Assembly: GCF_008802355.1 (NCBI RefSeq) | Contig: NZ_VZRA01000008.1 | Location: 1 to 42,696 of the forward strand | Reading direction: 5' to 3' | DNA: 42,696 nt | DNA from: Oryzomonas sagensis | Lineage (GTDB): Bacteria; Desulfobacterota; Desulfuromonadia; Geobacterales; Pseudopelobacteraceae | Shown: piece after piece, positions 7,717 through 15,171 of the stretch | Position numbering within the stretch: position 1 is the first letter of the stretch | Layout: each line of letters begins with the position of its first letter | Made by a program: the position numbers and the translations under genes | Notes under the pieces: model-generated | Database searches by the model: none | The model's input: only the letters and a program-made list of their open reading frames with translations | What the model was told of the DNA's origin: nothing

Positions 7717-8160
7717 TTAGCGCATGCCAAGTCTCGTGAGCAGGATGCCGAGGAATTTGTTGATGGGATTGTTGCGATGCAAAAATGACATGACCGGCGG
7801 TTTCCGCACGCCGACCACGGCAAGCAGCGCAGCAAGTTCCGGATCAGGGGCGTGCTGGATCCCCTCCCTGAGAACCTTGAGGGCATCCTCTTTGTTTGGC
7901 CCCAACAGGTGGATGCGGGCAAGGTTCAGATAATGAACCGGATTGCCCGGCTCCTGTGCCAACGCCTCGCGGCACAGGGCCACCCCCTTTGTGACATGGC
8001 CCCGCTCCTTTGCCATGCAATAGGCGTAATAGGAGGCGCAGAGGGGGGTTGGCCGGGCCTCCATGGATTTTTCGAAATGCCCCAATGCCCTCAGGATACT
8101 GCCGGCCTCAAACAGGATCAGGCCGTTATCGAACTCCTTGCGCGCATCATTAGCGGCCAT
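7717..8160 (-). CDS. Small tetratricopeptide-repeat protein
   Basis: A 147-residue soluble protein with GGGAG 7 nt before the ATG. Residues ~8-110 contain TPR-type helical pairs: FDNGLILFEAGSILRALGHF, then a repeat around Ala45-Glu70, and a repeat NPVHYLNLARIHLLG followed by KEDALKVLREGIQHAP. The C-terminal ~30 residues, basic and hydrophobic (HRNNPINKFLGILL), recur in TPR proteins of Geobacter-like bacteria but their role is unknown to me. TPRs mediate protein contacts, so this is likely an adaptor. It sits 51 bp after the ferritin-like gene and 64 bp before the membrane fusion gene on the same strand. Confidence 0.8.
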   Translation of the reverse strand: MAANDARKEFDNGLILFEAGSILRALGHFEKSMEARPTPLCASYYAYCMAKERGHVTKGVALCREALAQEPGNPVHYLNLARIHLLGPNKEDALKVLREGIQHAPDPELAALLAVVGVRKPPVMSFLHRNNPINKFLGILLTRLGMR

Positions 8161-8211
8161 GCATAACTCCCGGTGGATGTTTGATGAAGATGTGGTCCGA
8201 CCTTCCGGTTC

Positions 8212-8715
8212 TCACCCCTTGAAAGCCCTCATCATCAATTCAAAATCCTCCAGAAGCGCCTGCAGGTCTTCCTCATGCTCGATTTCCTGCTGGAGGATCT
8301 GCAGCACCATGTTGTGGGTGATGGGGTCCTTGTCCTTGGTCACCTCCAGAAGCCGGCTATAGACGCCGATGGCGCACTGCTCTCCCTTGATGTTCTGGTC
8401 GATGATGACCTTGACAAACGGATCGTCCGGGGCGTCGTAGCCGCAGTTGGTCAATTTGTACCAATCTTCCGGCTTGGTGACCGGGGTCCCGCCGAGTTGG
8501 ATGATCCGCAGGGCGACCATATCGGCGTGCAGCAACTCCTCGGTGGCATGCTGGAGCAGTTCGGCCCCGACCGCATCCTTCATGGGGCCTTTCACCAGCT
8601 TGGCGCCCAGCCAGTACTGATAATAGGCAAACCACTCATCGCAAAAGGCCCGTCGTAACAGATCGATGAGTTCATCCACATCCATGCCGATGATTTCACG
8701 TGCTCTTGACCCCAT
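8212..8715 (-). CDS. Ferritin-like diiron protein (DPS-like/bacterioferritin type)
   Basis: A 167-residue all-helical protein with GGGAGG before the ATG; ATG at codon 11 is an alternative start. It carries the ligands expected for a ferritin-like diiron site: Glu27 (DEWFAYYQYW), Glu60 and His63 (EELLHADM), Glu112 (KGEQCAIGVYS), and Glu144 with His147 (EIEHEED). Such proteins oxidise Fe(II) with O2 or peroxide and store iron or protect from oxidative stress in the cytosol. Cys91 and Cys114, near helix 4, recall the cysteine pair of DPS-like thioferritins; that assignment is tentative. It is the first gene of the apparent operon with the TPR and fused membrane proteins. Confidence 0.85.
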   Translation of the reverse strand: MGSRAREIIGMDVDELIDLLRRAFCDEWFAYYQYWLGAKLVKGPMKDAVGAELLQHATEELLHADMVALRIIQLGGTPVTKPEDWYKLTNCGYDAPDDPFVKVIIDQNIKGEQCAIGVYSRLLEVTKDKDPITHNMVLQILQQEIEHEEDLQALLEDFELMMRAFKG

Positions 8716-8862
8716 GATGTCCTCCCTGCCATTAAGTATGTTGCAACGAAGCAGCCGCTATGATTGAAACGTGATCGTGTAGGGCAAACCTCCGTTCCAT
8801 TGTATTGGAATGGCAGGTGGTTACGACCGGAAACCTCGTGCCGCCGTTCAGGGGATGGCGTG

Positions 8863-8899
8863 CATCGTACCGGTAAAGCTGCTTTCATCCGGTACGATG
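8863..8899 (-). terminator. Hairpin just after the MauE/DoxX-like gene
   Basis: CATCGTACCGG (8863-8873) pairs perfectly with CCGGTACGATG (8889-8899). It begins 8 bp past the stop of the minus-strand gene. No T-run follows on the minus strand, so it may be a weak terminator or a 3' end protector. Confidence 0.5.
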
Positions 8900-8906
8900 G
8901 CTCTGC

Positions 8907-9326
8907 TCAGCGGGTGTACAACGGCGGGACCGGGCGGGCGAGCCGGGCCAGCAGCAGCGACAGGGCAACCAGTACCAGGTTCTGTCCCACCGTCATCCAG
9001 GAAAGGGGGCGGGCAAGGTAGGAGCCGAAACAGCCGCAGTTGAGAATCGGTACGTTGCGCAGGAGCATGAAGGCGGCAAAACAGGCATAGACGCTATGCA
9101 GCACCAACGAGGTCCAGGCCGCCTGCCGCAGATGGCGCCCCCAAAAAAGCCATGAACCGACCACCAGTTCGACCCCGCTGATCATGATCGCCGCCGGCCA
9201 GTGCAGCCCCTGGGGAAAGATGTGATACGAATGCAGTACCGCTACGAAGCCCGACATGTTGCTCAGTTTGGCGATTGAGGCCGCCAGCAGGATCAGTCCG
9301 AGCACTATGCGCAATGCTGTTTTCAT
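8907..9326 (-). CDS. MauE/DoxX-family four-helix membrane protein
   Basis: The ATG at 9326 is chosen because AAGGAG lies upstream and the product begins with a membrane helix; the open frame further upstream runs into the intergenic promoter region. The 139-residue protein has four hydrophobic helices (about residues 4-24, 44-65, 72-95 and 112-132). The sequence NCGCFGSYLARPLSW before the last helix is the MauE-type signature found in methylamine-utilisation MauE and related DoxX-like membrane proteins, which support redox or disulfide chemistry. No methylamine dehydrogenase genes are present, so the role is unknown. It is divergent from the pyrophosphatase gene. Confidence 0.8.
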   Translation of the reverse strand: MKTALRIVLGLILLAASIAKLSNMSGFVAVLHSYHIFPQGLHWPAAIMISGVELVVGSWLFWGRHLRQAAWTSLVLHSVYACFAAFMLLRNVPILNCGCFGSYLARPLSWMTVGQNLVLVALSLLLARLARPVPPLYTR

Positions 9327-9441
9327 GATGGCTCCTTTTGGGGGCTCATAACATATTGTAAAATGGACATGTAGCACGATTTTGCGCCAATGTAAATCCG
9401 CCATTCTGCGAACTGTCGCATGGCAGGGGGCGGGGGCCTGT

Positions 9442-9470
9442 TTGACAATGTCGTCCGCCATCCCTATACT
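9442..9470 (+). promoter_or_regulatory. Strong sigma-70-type promoter for the pyrophosphatase gene
   Basis: TTGACA (9442-9447) and TATACT (9465-9470) are spaced by 17 bp. Start of transcription would be near 9477, giving a short leader of ~22 nt that contains the ribosome site CAGGAG. Confidence 0.88.
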
Positions 9471-9498
9471 GGCCCCACAAAAATGTGCAGGAGCAACC

Positions 9499-11145
9499 AT
9501 GAACAAACAGATATATGTCATCGGGCACAAAAATCCCGATACCGACTCCATAGCGGCGGCCATCGGCTACGCGGAGTTGAAGAAGCAACTCGGCCATGCC
9601 AACGTCAAGGCTGCCATGGCGGGCTCGCCCAATCCCCAAACCCTGTATATCCTTGGCCGCCTCGGCATTGAGCTGCCGGTTTACCTGGCCGATATTCACC
9701 CCAAGGTGCGCGACGTCATCAAACGCCAACCGGTCACCGCCGGGGCGGAGATGCCGCTCAGGGAGGCCTTGGCGCTGTTCCATCGCCATAGCATCAGGGT
9801 GCTGCCGGTGGTGGATGGGGCGAATGCTCCCATCGGTATTGTCTCCCTTCTCAAGTTGTCGGAAAAATATCTGGTGGCGGGCTCCGACCGCAAACGGGGG
9901 GTGGACAGCTCGCTCTCCGCTCTGGCCGGCAGCCTGGATGCAACCTTTCTGTCCGGTGCCGCGTCGGACGAACTGGAACACCTCCACCTCTTCATCGGCG
10001 CCATGGAAGAGAAATCCTTCCTCTCCAGAATTGCCGGTTATGACCCGGCGACCATGCTGGTCATGACCGGGGATCGCCCCTCCATCCAGCAGGCGGCCAT
10101 CGACAAAGGGGTGCGGATTTTGGTGGTGACCGGTGGTTTGGCGGTCGGGGACGATCTGGTCGCCAAGGGGAGGGAGGCCGGCGTCGCAATCCTTTCGACG
10201 CCCCACGACACCGCCACGGCCGCCTGGCTGGCCCGCCTCTCCACGCCTCTGGCCTGCTTCATCGAACCGGGATTTGAGCGGGTCGGCGTCGGCGAACCGC
10301 TGGAACACCTGCGCCTCAAGCTGCTCCACTCGGGCGAGCCTGCGGTGGTGGCCGTGGAAGAGGACGGTTCCATCGCCGGGGTCGCCACCAAGTCGTCGCT
10401 TCTCGCCTCTTGCCCCTATGCCCTGATCCTGGTGGATCACAACGAACTGGGACAGGCCGTGCCGGGGGCGGAGACGGTGGAGATTCTGGAGGTGATCGAC
10501 CACCACAAGCTGGGCAATCCCCCCAGCAATCAACCGATTACGTTCATGACGGCCCCGGTGGGGAGCACCTGCACGGTGGTTGCGACCCTCTACCGGGAAC
10601 GGGGACGGGAGCCGGAAAAACCGATCGCCGCCCTGCTCTTGGCCGGTATCATGTCCGACACAGTCATACTCAAGTCTCCCACCACCACCGAACGGGACCG
10701 GGAGATGGTGGCCTGGCTGGAAGAACGGGCCGGCCTGGACCACGTGGCTTTCGGCAGGGACATCTTTTCCTCGTGCAGCGGTTTCAAGGCCTATGGATCG
10801 TTGGAAAAGGCCGTACGCTCCGACTTCAAACACTTCACGGCCCACGATACCCTTTTCGGCGTCGGTCAGGTCGAGGTGGTCGGTTTCGACGAGTTCTACG
10901 AGATCAAGGACGATCTGCGCCAGGTGCTCAAACAGGTCAAGGAAGAGGAAGGGCTGCATATGGCGGGCCTGATGGTGACCGACATCTACACCGAAAGCAC
11001 GCTTTTCCTGGTGGAGGGGAAAAACGAACTGGCCCATGTCATGGGGTATCCCCAGTTGGAACCCCGCCTGTATGAACTGAAAGGGGTCATGTCCCGCAAG
11101 AAACAGATGGTGCCCCACCTGTTGAAGGTGCTGGGGGCGCTCTGA
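9499..11145 (+). CDS. ppaC: Family II (Mn-dependent) inorganic pyrophosphatase with regulatory CBS-DRTGG-CBS insert
   Basis: Start at 9499 (CAGGAG upstream, just downstream of the promoter); the 548-residue product begins with the DHH motif IGHKNPDTDS (His10, Asp14, Asp16 as metal ligands). Domain order: DHH start (1-65), first CBS (~70-120, ending PIGIVSLLKL), DRTGG-like domain (~150-245), second CBS (~255-300), rest of DHH (LVDHNE, EVIDHHKLGN, the SDTVILKSPTTTERD segment) and DHHA2 (~435-548). It hydrolyses cytosolic pyrophosphate. In characterised CBS-containing enzymes of this family, adenine nucleotides bind the CBS pair, and DRTGG-containing forms are activated by diadenosine polyphosphates; that regulation is inferred here. 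The rhomboid gene follows after 56 bp. Confidence 0.93.
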   Translation: MNKQIYVIGHKNPDTDSIAAAIGYAELKKQLGHANVKAAMAGSPNPQTLYILGRLGIELPVYLADIHPKVRDVIKRQPVTAGAEMPLREALALFHRHSIRVLPVVDGANAPIGIVSLLKLSEKYLVAGSDRKRGVDSSLSALAGSLDATFLSGAASDELEHLHLFIGAMEEKSFLSRIAGYDPATMLVMTGDRPSIQQAAIDKGVRILVVTGGLAVGDDLVAKGREAGVAILSTPHDTATAAWLARLSTPLACFIEPGFERVGVGEPLEHLRLKLLHSGEPAVVAVEEDGSIAGVATKSSLLASCPYALILVDHNELGQAVPGAETVEILEVIDHHKLGNPPSNQPITFMTAPVGSTCTVVATLYRERGREPEKPIAALLLAGIMSDTVILKSPTTTERDREMVAWLEERAGLDHVAFGRDIFSSCSGFKAYGSLEKAVRSDFKHFTAHDTLFGVGQVEVVGFDEFYEIKDDLRQVLKQVKEEEGLHMAGLMVTDIYTESTLFLVEGKNELAHVMGYPQLEPRLYELKGVMSRKKQMVPHLLKVLGAL

Positions 11146-11201
11146 CCACCAGCCGTCGCGTAACAGAAACAGGCACTAAAATTACCTCTGGAGTTACCAT
11201 A

Positions 11202-12035
11202 ATGACGCAAAAGGCAATGCTCTGTCCCCGCTGCCGTCAACTGATCGGCAGCGAAGAATCCGTCTGTTCCTGGTGCGGGGCGCAACGTTCCAGTGCCTGG
11301 TGGCGTCCCACGGCCTGGGTGCAGGGCGGGGTCGATGGGGTCTGGCTGGTCAAGGCCATCGTCACCGTCAATATCATCATCTATGCATTCTCCATCATCC
11401 TCAGCATGGGGCGCGGAAATGCCGCCGGCCTGTTGAGCATGCTCAGCCCGGACCAGATGAGCCTTATGCTGCTGGGGGCGACCGGAACGGTGCCTATCGA
11501 CGGGTACAGCGGATACTGGACGGTGATCACCGCCAACTACCTGCATGGCGGCATTCTGCACCTTATCTTCAACCTGATGGCGCTGCGCCAGATAGCCCCC
11601 TGGGTCACCCAGGAGTACGGGCCTGGCCGCATGTTCGTCATCTATACCCTGGGGGGCGTCTGCGGCTACCTTGTTTCTTACTTGGCGGGGGTTCCCTTTA
11701 CCATCGGCGCCTCGGGGGCCATTTGCAGCCTCATCGGTTCGCTGCTCTACTATGGCCGCAGCCGTGGCGGCGTCTACGGGGCCACGGTCTTCCGGGAGGT
11801 TAGCGGCTGGGTGTTCGGCTTGGCGCTGTTCGGCTTCATCATGCCGGGCATCAACAACTGGGCCCATGGCGGCGGTATTATCGGCGGGATCGTACTGGGG
11901 CTGCTTTTGGGGTATGATGAGCGCAATAGGGAGAACGCCTTGCATAGGCTCCTGGCACTACTGTGTGCCGCTACCACGGTGGGGTTGCTTGGGTGGAGGA
12001 TTTTGGTGCTCGTCGCCCTCGGGGGCGGTCATTGA
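11202..12035 (+). CDS. Rhomboid-family intramembrane serine protease with N-terminal zinc ribbon
   Basis: A 277-residue protein whose first 30 residues hold CPRC and CSWC, a four-cysteine zinc ribbon. The membrane part has at least six helices. Rhomboid hallmarks are HGGILHLIFN (Asn124 in the HxxxN element), the GASG motif with nucleophile Ser171, and the catalytic His222 in NNWAHGGGIIGG. It would cleave transmembrane helices in the inner membrane; substrate unknown. The start has a modest GGAG nine nt upstream. It lies 56 bp after the pyrophosphatase and 47 bp before the DUF4124 gene, so the three may be cotranscribed. Confidence 0.92.
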   Translation: MTQKAMLCPRCRQLIGSEESVCSWCGAQRSSAWWRPTAWVQGGVDGVWLVKAIVTVNIIIYAFSIILSMGRGNAAGLLSMLSPDQMSLMLLGATGTVPIDGYSGYWTVITANYLHGGILHLIFNLMALRQIAPWVTQEYGPGRMFVIYTLGGVCGYLVSYLAGVPFTIGASGAICSLIGSLLYYGRSRGGVYGATVFREVSGWVFGLALFGFIMPGINNWAHGGGIIGGIVLGLLLGYDERNRENALHRLLALLCAATTVGLLGWRILVLVALGGGH

Positions 12036-12082
12036 TGTTGGATGTTGGTGCATCGAGAGGGACAACAGAGAGGGAGTAGACC

Positions 12083-12466
12083 ATGAAACGATTGCTGGTG
12101 GTCATGGCGCTGATGCTGGCATCCAGCGCCCAGGCCGATGTCTATAAGTGGATCGATGGGCGGGGGGTGGCCCACTATACCAACAAGGAGTACGAGATTC
12201 CCGCGCGTTACAAGGCCCGGGCAAAGCCTCTGCACATCGAGGCGGTCCAGGCCGGAGCACCGGCCACATCCCCGGCACCTCCCCAGCAGGCCGCGCCCGC
12301 GCAACCTCCGGCCCAACCACCGGACAAGCAACCGGTGTCCTCCCCCCCTGTCGCCCCGTCGTCCCCTGCGCCACAGCCGGTCGTCACCCCGGCCGGAACG
12401 CCGCCGGCGCAGAGCGTCCCGATCCAGCCGAGAGTGAGGCGCAGGATTCATTCAGGGGAGGAGTAA
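12083..12466 (+). CDS. DUF4124 domain exported protein with proline-rich tail
   Basis: A 127-residue protein with GGAGT before the ATG, a signal peptide (residues 1-18, cleavage after AQA) and the DUF4124 core ADVYKWIDGRGVAHYTNK. The second half (~residues 60-115) is very rich in Pro, Ala and Gln, a flexible linker-like tail that ends with a basic cluster. DUF4124 proteins are periplasmic or cell-wall associated and mostly uncharacterised. The gene is the last of the run with pyrophosphatase and rhomboid, before a large hairpin. Confidence 0.8.
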   Translation: MKRLLVVMALMLASSAQADVYKWIDGRGVAHYTNKEYEIPARYKARAKPLHIEAVQAGAPATSPAPPQQAAPAQPPAQPPDKQPVSSPPVAPSSPAPQPVVTPAGTPPAQSVPIQPRVRRRIHSGEE

Positions 12467-12503
12467 CCCGGTTACTGGTGAGAAGATGTATGGATGGATG
12501 CGC

Positions 12504-12553
12504 CCGGACACACCAAAGGGTTAGCCTGACGGCTAACCCTTTGGTGTGTCCGG
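12504..12553. terminator. Perfect 23-bp inverted repeat between convergent genes
   Basis: Arms 12504-12526 and 12531-12553 are perfectly complementary over 23 bp with the loop TGAC. It sits between the DUF4124 gene (plus) and a monoheme cytochrome (minus), 38 and 19 bp from their stops, so it can end transcripts from both sides. There is no T-run after either arm, unlike a standard intrinsic terminator. Confidence 0.7.
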
Positions 12554-12571
12554 AGAGGGAATATATGGAAA

Positions 12572-12943
12572 TTACTTGAGGTTGCCCAGATAGTCGACAA
12601 TAGCCTTGAGGTCGTCGGCCGGCAGGTCGGCGAAGGACGGCATGGCGGTTGAGGGGTTTTGCTTTTTGGGATCCTTGATGAAATCCTGGAGGCCGGCAGC
12701 ATCTTTCCGGGAGGCGATGGCTGTCAGATCGGGGCCGACCACGCCGCCCTGATCCTTGATCTTGTGGCATTGGGCGCATTTGGCTTTGAAAAGTTGTTCT
12801 CCGGTCAGTTTTTGTGCCGGGGCTGACGCCGTCTGTTCGGAGGGCTTTTCCACCGGTCTGTTGGCGTCATTCTTGGTACAGGCCGCGGTTGCGGTCAGAG
12901 CAAACAGTGCAGCGAGTAAAATAAGGGCATGGTTGCAGCGCAT
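12572..12943 (-). CDS. Monoheme class I c-type cytochrome lipoprotein
   Basis: A 123-residue protein with GGAGA before the ATG. The N-terminal signal ends in the lipobox-like ATAAC (Cys22), so it is probably a lipoprotein. After a flexible Pro/Ala-rich linker (residues ~24-45) comes a class I cytochrome c domain: EQLFKAKCAQCHKIK (heme at CAQCH), a GPDL motif, and the likely axial Met in TAMPSF, ending with the C-terminal helix LKAIVDYLGNL. It carries one electron at a time in the periplasm. Divergent from another small cytochrome gene at 13143. Confidence 0.93.
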   Translation of the reverse strand: MRCNHALILLAALFALTATAACTKNDANRPVEKPSEQTASAPAQKLTGEQLFKAKCAQCHKIKDQGGVVGPDLTAIASRKDAAGLQDFIKDPKKQNPSTAMPSFADLPADDLKAIVDYLGNLK

Positions 12944-13076
12944 GGGGCATCTCCTTTTCTGCTGATAATACAGATTTTATACACTCTATTCCAAACCCGG
13001 GCCGGCGGCAAATGTGTATACCGCTGCCGCGGCCCATTCGCGGGGGCGTTTTTGCCCTTTGTTGTTCTAACACGAT

Positions 13077-13104
13077 TTGACAAAGAGAACTTCACGGGTA
13101 GCAT
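13077..13104 (+). promoter_or_regulatory. Possible sigma-70 promoter for the small cytochrome at 13143
   Basis: TTGACA (13077-13082) is followed after 16 bp by TAGCAT (13099-13104). The -35 is perfect and the -10 matches four of six positions. Confidence 0.45.
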
Positions 13105-13142
13105 CTCCTGAGAGGAATTCATTTCATTCAAGGAGCAACAGC

Positions 13143-13463
13143 ATGAAAATGTCCGTGGCAACTCTCACCCTGTTGGCCGTGTCGGTAAGTAGTGCAATGG
13201 CAGCCGTTTCACCCTCCCCCGAGCGGGGCAAGGAGCTGTTCAACAGCGCCGCCCTGGGGACGAACGGTAAAAGTTGCGCCAGTTGCCATCCTGGGGGCAG
13301 TGGGCTGGAAAAGGCCGCTGCCTCTGCCCCTAAAAAACTTGAAAAGGTTGTAAACCAGTGCATTGTGAAAGCGCTCAAGGGAAAGGCCCTCCCGGCCGGT
13401 TCTCCTGACCTGGCTTCACTCGTCTCCTACCTGAAGACACTCTCCCCCGCCAAGACGAAATAG
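13143..13463 (+). CDS. Small monoheme c-type cytochrome, exported
   Basis: Start at 13143, with AGGAG upstream and a signal peptide (MKMSVATLTL..., cleavage near residue 20 after AMA); an upstream ATG in frame at 13077 overlaps the promoter and is rejected. The 106-residue product has one heme site, CASCH, preceded by the class I N-terminal helix RGKELFNSAALG. The C-terminal helix LASLVSYLKTL is typical for the family. No obvious Met ligand in an MP context is seen; Cys66-region residues and several His are few, so the sixth ligand is uncertain. It is a soluble periplasmic electron carrier. Followed by a strong terminator. Confidence 0.9.
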   Translation: MKMSVATLTLLAVSVSSAMAAVSPSPERGKELFNSAALGTNGKSCASCHPGGSGLEKAAASAPKKLEKVVNQCIVKALKGKALPAGSPDLASLVSYLKTLSPAKTK

Positions 13464-13537
13464 CGGGAAGGGAGCCAGCGTTCCCCGCAGGCGGTTCGCG
13501 TGCGGGACGCCGGCATGGGTGCGGATGGCAGCAAAGG

Positions 13538-13588
13538 GTACAAAAAAAGGCGGCCGCTTTCCGAAAAAGCGGCCGCCCTTTTTTGTAC
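13538..13588. terminator. Bidirectional rho-independent terminator
   Basis: Arms 13538-13560 and 13566-13588 pair over 23 bp with one mismatch. The GC core (GGCGGCCGC) is flanked by A7 on the left and T6 on the right, so each strand has hairpin plus T-run. It separates two convergent genes. Confidence 0.92.
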
Positions 13589-13616
13589 GTCTTACGCGGA
13601 TGCGGCTAAAGCATGA

Positions 13617-14393
13617 TTACTCCCAGGCGAAGGCTCCCATGGAGATAACCCCGTAGGTGAAGGCCCGGTGCAGCACTTTGCCCGTGTCTCCGGCCCCCAT
13701 GGCGACAAACAGCGGCAGGAAGTGCTCCGGCGTCGGATGGTTTGCCTGGGCATGGGGCCCCTGCTCCCGATAGGCCAGGAGCGAATCCCGGTCATTGGTC
13801 TCCACGGCCTGGCAGAGCCAATCATCAAATTCCTTGGCATACGCCTGGGGCGGCTCATTGATGGCGCGTCCGAAAAAATCCCTGAGGTTGTGGGTCGCCG
13901 AGCCGCTGGCCAGGATCAGCACCCCCTCCTCCCGCAAGGGGCGGAGGGCCGCTCCGATTGCCGCATGGTGGGCCGGGCTCAGGTGCGGTTGCACCGACAG
14001 TTGAACCACCGGGATATCCGCGTGGGGATACATCAGTTTGAGCGGCACCCAGGCCCCATGGTCGAGGCCTCGTGTCTCCTCCCGGCTCGCTTCGATGCCG
14101 CGATTCTCCAGGAGTTGGGCGATGCGTTCGGCAAGAGCCGGGTCGCCCGGAGCCGGGTAGGTCATGCGGTAAAGTTCATCGGGAAAGCCGCCGAAGTCGT
14201 AGATCAGGTCCGGCTGCGTCGTATGGGCCGCCGTGGGAACGCGGGTGGTCCAGTGGGCCGAAATGCAGACAATCGCCCGCGGCCGTTCCATGGTGGCACC
14301 CAGTGTGAGCAGGAAGTCGCGGGTCGGTACCGGGTCGATCAACAGGGTGGGGGCTCCGTGTGAGATGAAAAGTGTCGGCAGGATTGGTCTCAT
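13617..14393 (-). CDS. LigB-type extradiol dioxygenase-like protein (4,5-DOPA dioxygenase family)
   Basis: A 258-residue cytosolic protein of the class III extradiol dioxygenase (LigB/YgiD) family. Expected metal ligands are visible: His13 in FISHGAP, His47 in ISAHW, and a histidine in NHPTPEHFLPLF near residue 220; LDHGAWVPL and SGSATHNLRD are further family motifs. The E. coli relative YgiD is a zinc/iron-dependent DOPA 4,5-dioxygenase; the natural substrate in most bacteria is not known. The gene lies downstream of YceI on the same strand, separated by a long hairpin, with GAGGTGA before its ATG. Confidence 0.9.
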   Translation of the reverse strand: MRPILPTLFISHGAPTLLIDPVPTRDFLLTLGATMERPRAIVCISAHWTTRVPTAAHTTQPDLIYDFGGFPDELYRMTYPAPGDPALAERIAQLLENRGIEASREETRGLDHGAWVPLKLMYPHADIPVVQLSVQPHLSPAHHAAIGAALRPLREEGVLILASGSATHNLRDFFGRAINEPPQAYAKEFDDWLCQAVETNDRDSLLAYREQGPHAQANHPTPEHFLPLFVAMGAGDTGKVLHRAFTYGVISMGAFAWE

Positions 14394-14409
14394 GGTATTT
14401 CACCTCGTG

Positions 14410-14464
14410 CCATCCCCCTGAGGGCCGGGAAGCCGAACCGGTTCTCCGGCCCTCAGGGGGATGG
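14410..14464. repeat. 19-bp inverted repeat between yceI-like and dioxygenase genes
   Basis: Arms 14410-14428 and 14446-14464 are perfectly complementary around a 17-nt loop. On the minus strand it ends right next to the ribosome site of the dioxygenase gene and has no T-run, so it may act as an attenuator or processing site as well as a terminator. Confidence 0.65.
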
Positions 14465-14494
14465 TGTTACCGTGCCGAGTCGCAAGACCCGACG

Positions 14495-15088
14495 CTATTT
14501 TTTCTGCAGCAATTCCACTTCCAGGGTGATGGTGACCTCTTCGCCGACCATCACGCCGCCCGATTCTATGGCTTTGTTCCAGGTCAGACCGAAGTCCTTG
14601 CGATTGACCTTGGTGGTCGCGGTTGCACCGCGTTTGGTGTTGCCCCAGGGGTCTTTGTAGGCCTTGGTGGGGCCTTCCACGTCAAGCACCACTTCCCTGG
14701 TTATGCCGTGCAGGGTAAGATCGCCGTAGACTTTCAGTTTGTTGTTGCCAGCCTTTTTGACCTTTTTGGAGACAAAGGTCATGGCCGGGTATTTGGCCAC
14801 ATCGAAGAAGTCGGGGCTCTTCAGATGATCGTCCCGCTTGGTGACCCCGGTGGTGATGGAGGGGGTCTCGATGTTGACGGAGACCTTTGACCTGGTCACG
14901 TCCCTGTCGTCAATCTCCAGCGTGCCGTTGAAGTTACGGAACTCGCCTTTAACGTTGCTGACCATCAGGTGCTTGACCTTGAAGCCGACATTGGAATGAT
15001 CCTGATCGATCGTCCAACTGGATGCTGCCGCCAAGCCGGGCAGGGCGAGGGCGATGATCATGCTGATGGCTGTGATGATGCGTTTCAT
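14495..15088 (-). CDS. YceI-family periplasmic protein
   Basis: A 197-residue protein with AAGGAG before the ATG and a signal peptide (cleavage near residue 22, after AAA). The rest is the YceI lipocalin-like beta barrel: WTIDQDHSNVGFKVKHLMVSNVKGEF, then DDHLKSPDFFDVAKYPAMTF, GDLTLHGITREV, and the C-terminal TWNKAIESGGVMVGEEVTITLEVE. YceI proteins bind isoprenoid-like lipids such as polyprenyl pyrophosphate or ubiquinone-like ligands in the periplasm. The MarR regulator gene is directly upstream (84 bp) on the same strand, and a shared operator-like sequence lies in the gap, which suggests direct repression by it. Confidence 0.93.
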   Translation of the reverse strand: MKRIITAISMIIALALPGLAAASSWTIDQDHSNVGFKVKHLMVSNVKGEFRNFNGTLEIDDRDVTRSKVSVNIETPSITTGVTKRDDHLKSPDFFDVAKYPAMTFVSKKVKKAGNNKLKVYGDLTLHGITREVVLDVEGPTKAYKDPWGNTKRGATATTKVNRKDFGLTWNKAIESGGVMVGEEVTITLEVELLQKK

Positions 15089-15127
15089 GGTGATTCTCCT
15101 TTCAATGCAAGTGGTTTAAAGTAGTGT

Positions 15128-15151
15128 GATTGAATATCAAACTATCTGAAT
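15128..15151. promoter_or_regulatory. Putative MarR operator upstream of the YceI gene
   Basis: TTGAATATCAAAC (15130-15142) is an imperfect palindrome (TTGA/TCAA). With its right flank it matches the site before the MarR gene (15655-15676) in 18 of 22 positions, including AAACTAT and GAAT. It is ~40-60 bp before the YceI start, over the likely -10 region. Confidence 0.6.
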
Positions 15152-15171
15152 AAATTTTTTCGTTATCTGCT

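Noticed and set aside
9346-11118. Long open frame antisense to the pyrophosphatase gene
   Set aside because: It mirrors the codon structure of a clear gene on the other strand, has no family motif and no ribosome site; a by-product of GC-rich coding DNA.
12504-12553. Phage attachment site
   Set aside because: There is no integrase or tRNA gene nearby; the position between convergent stops fits a terminator better.
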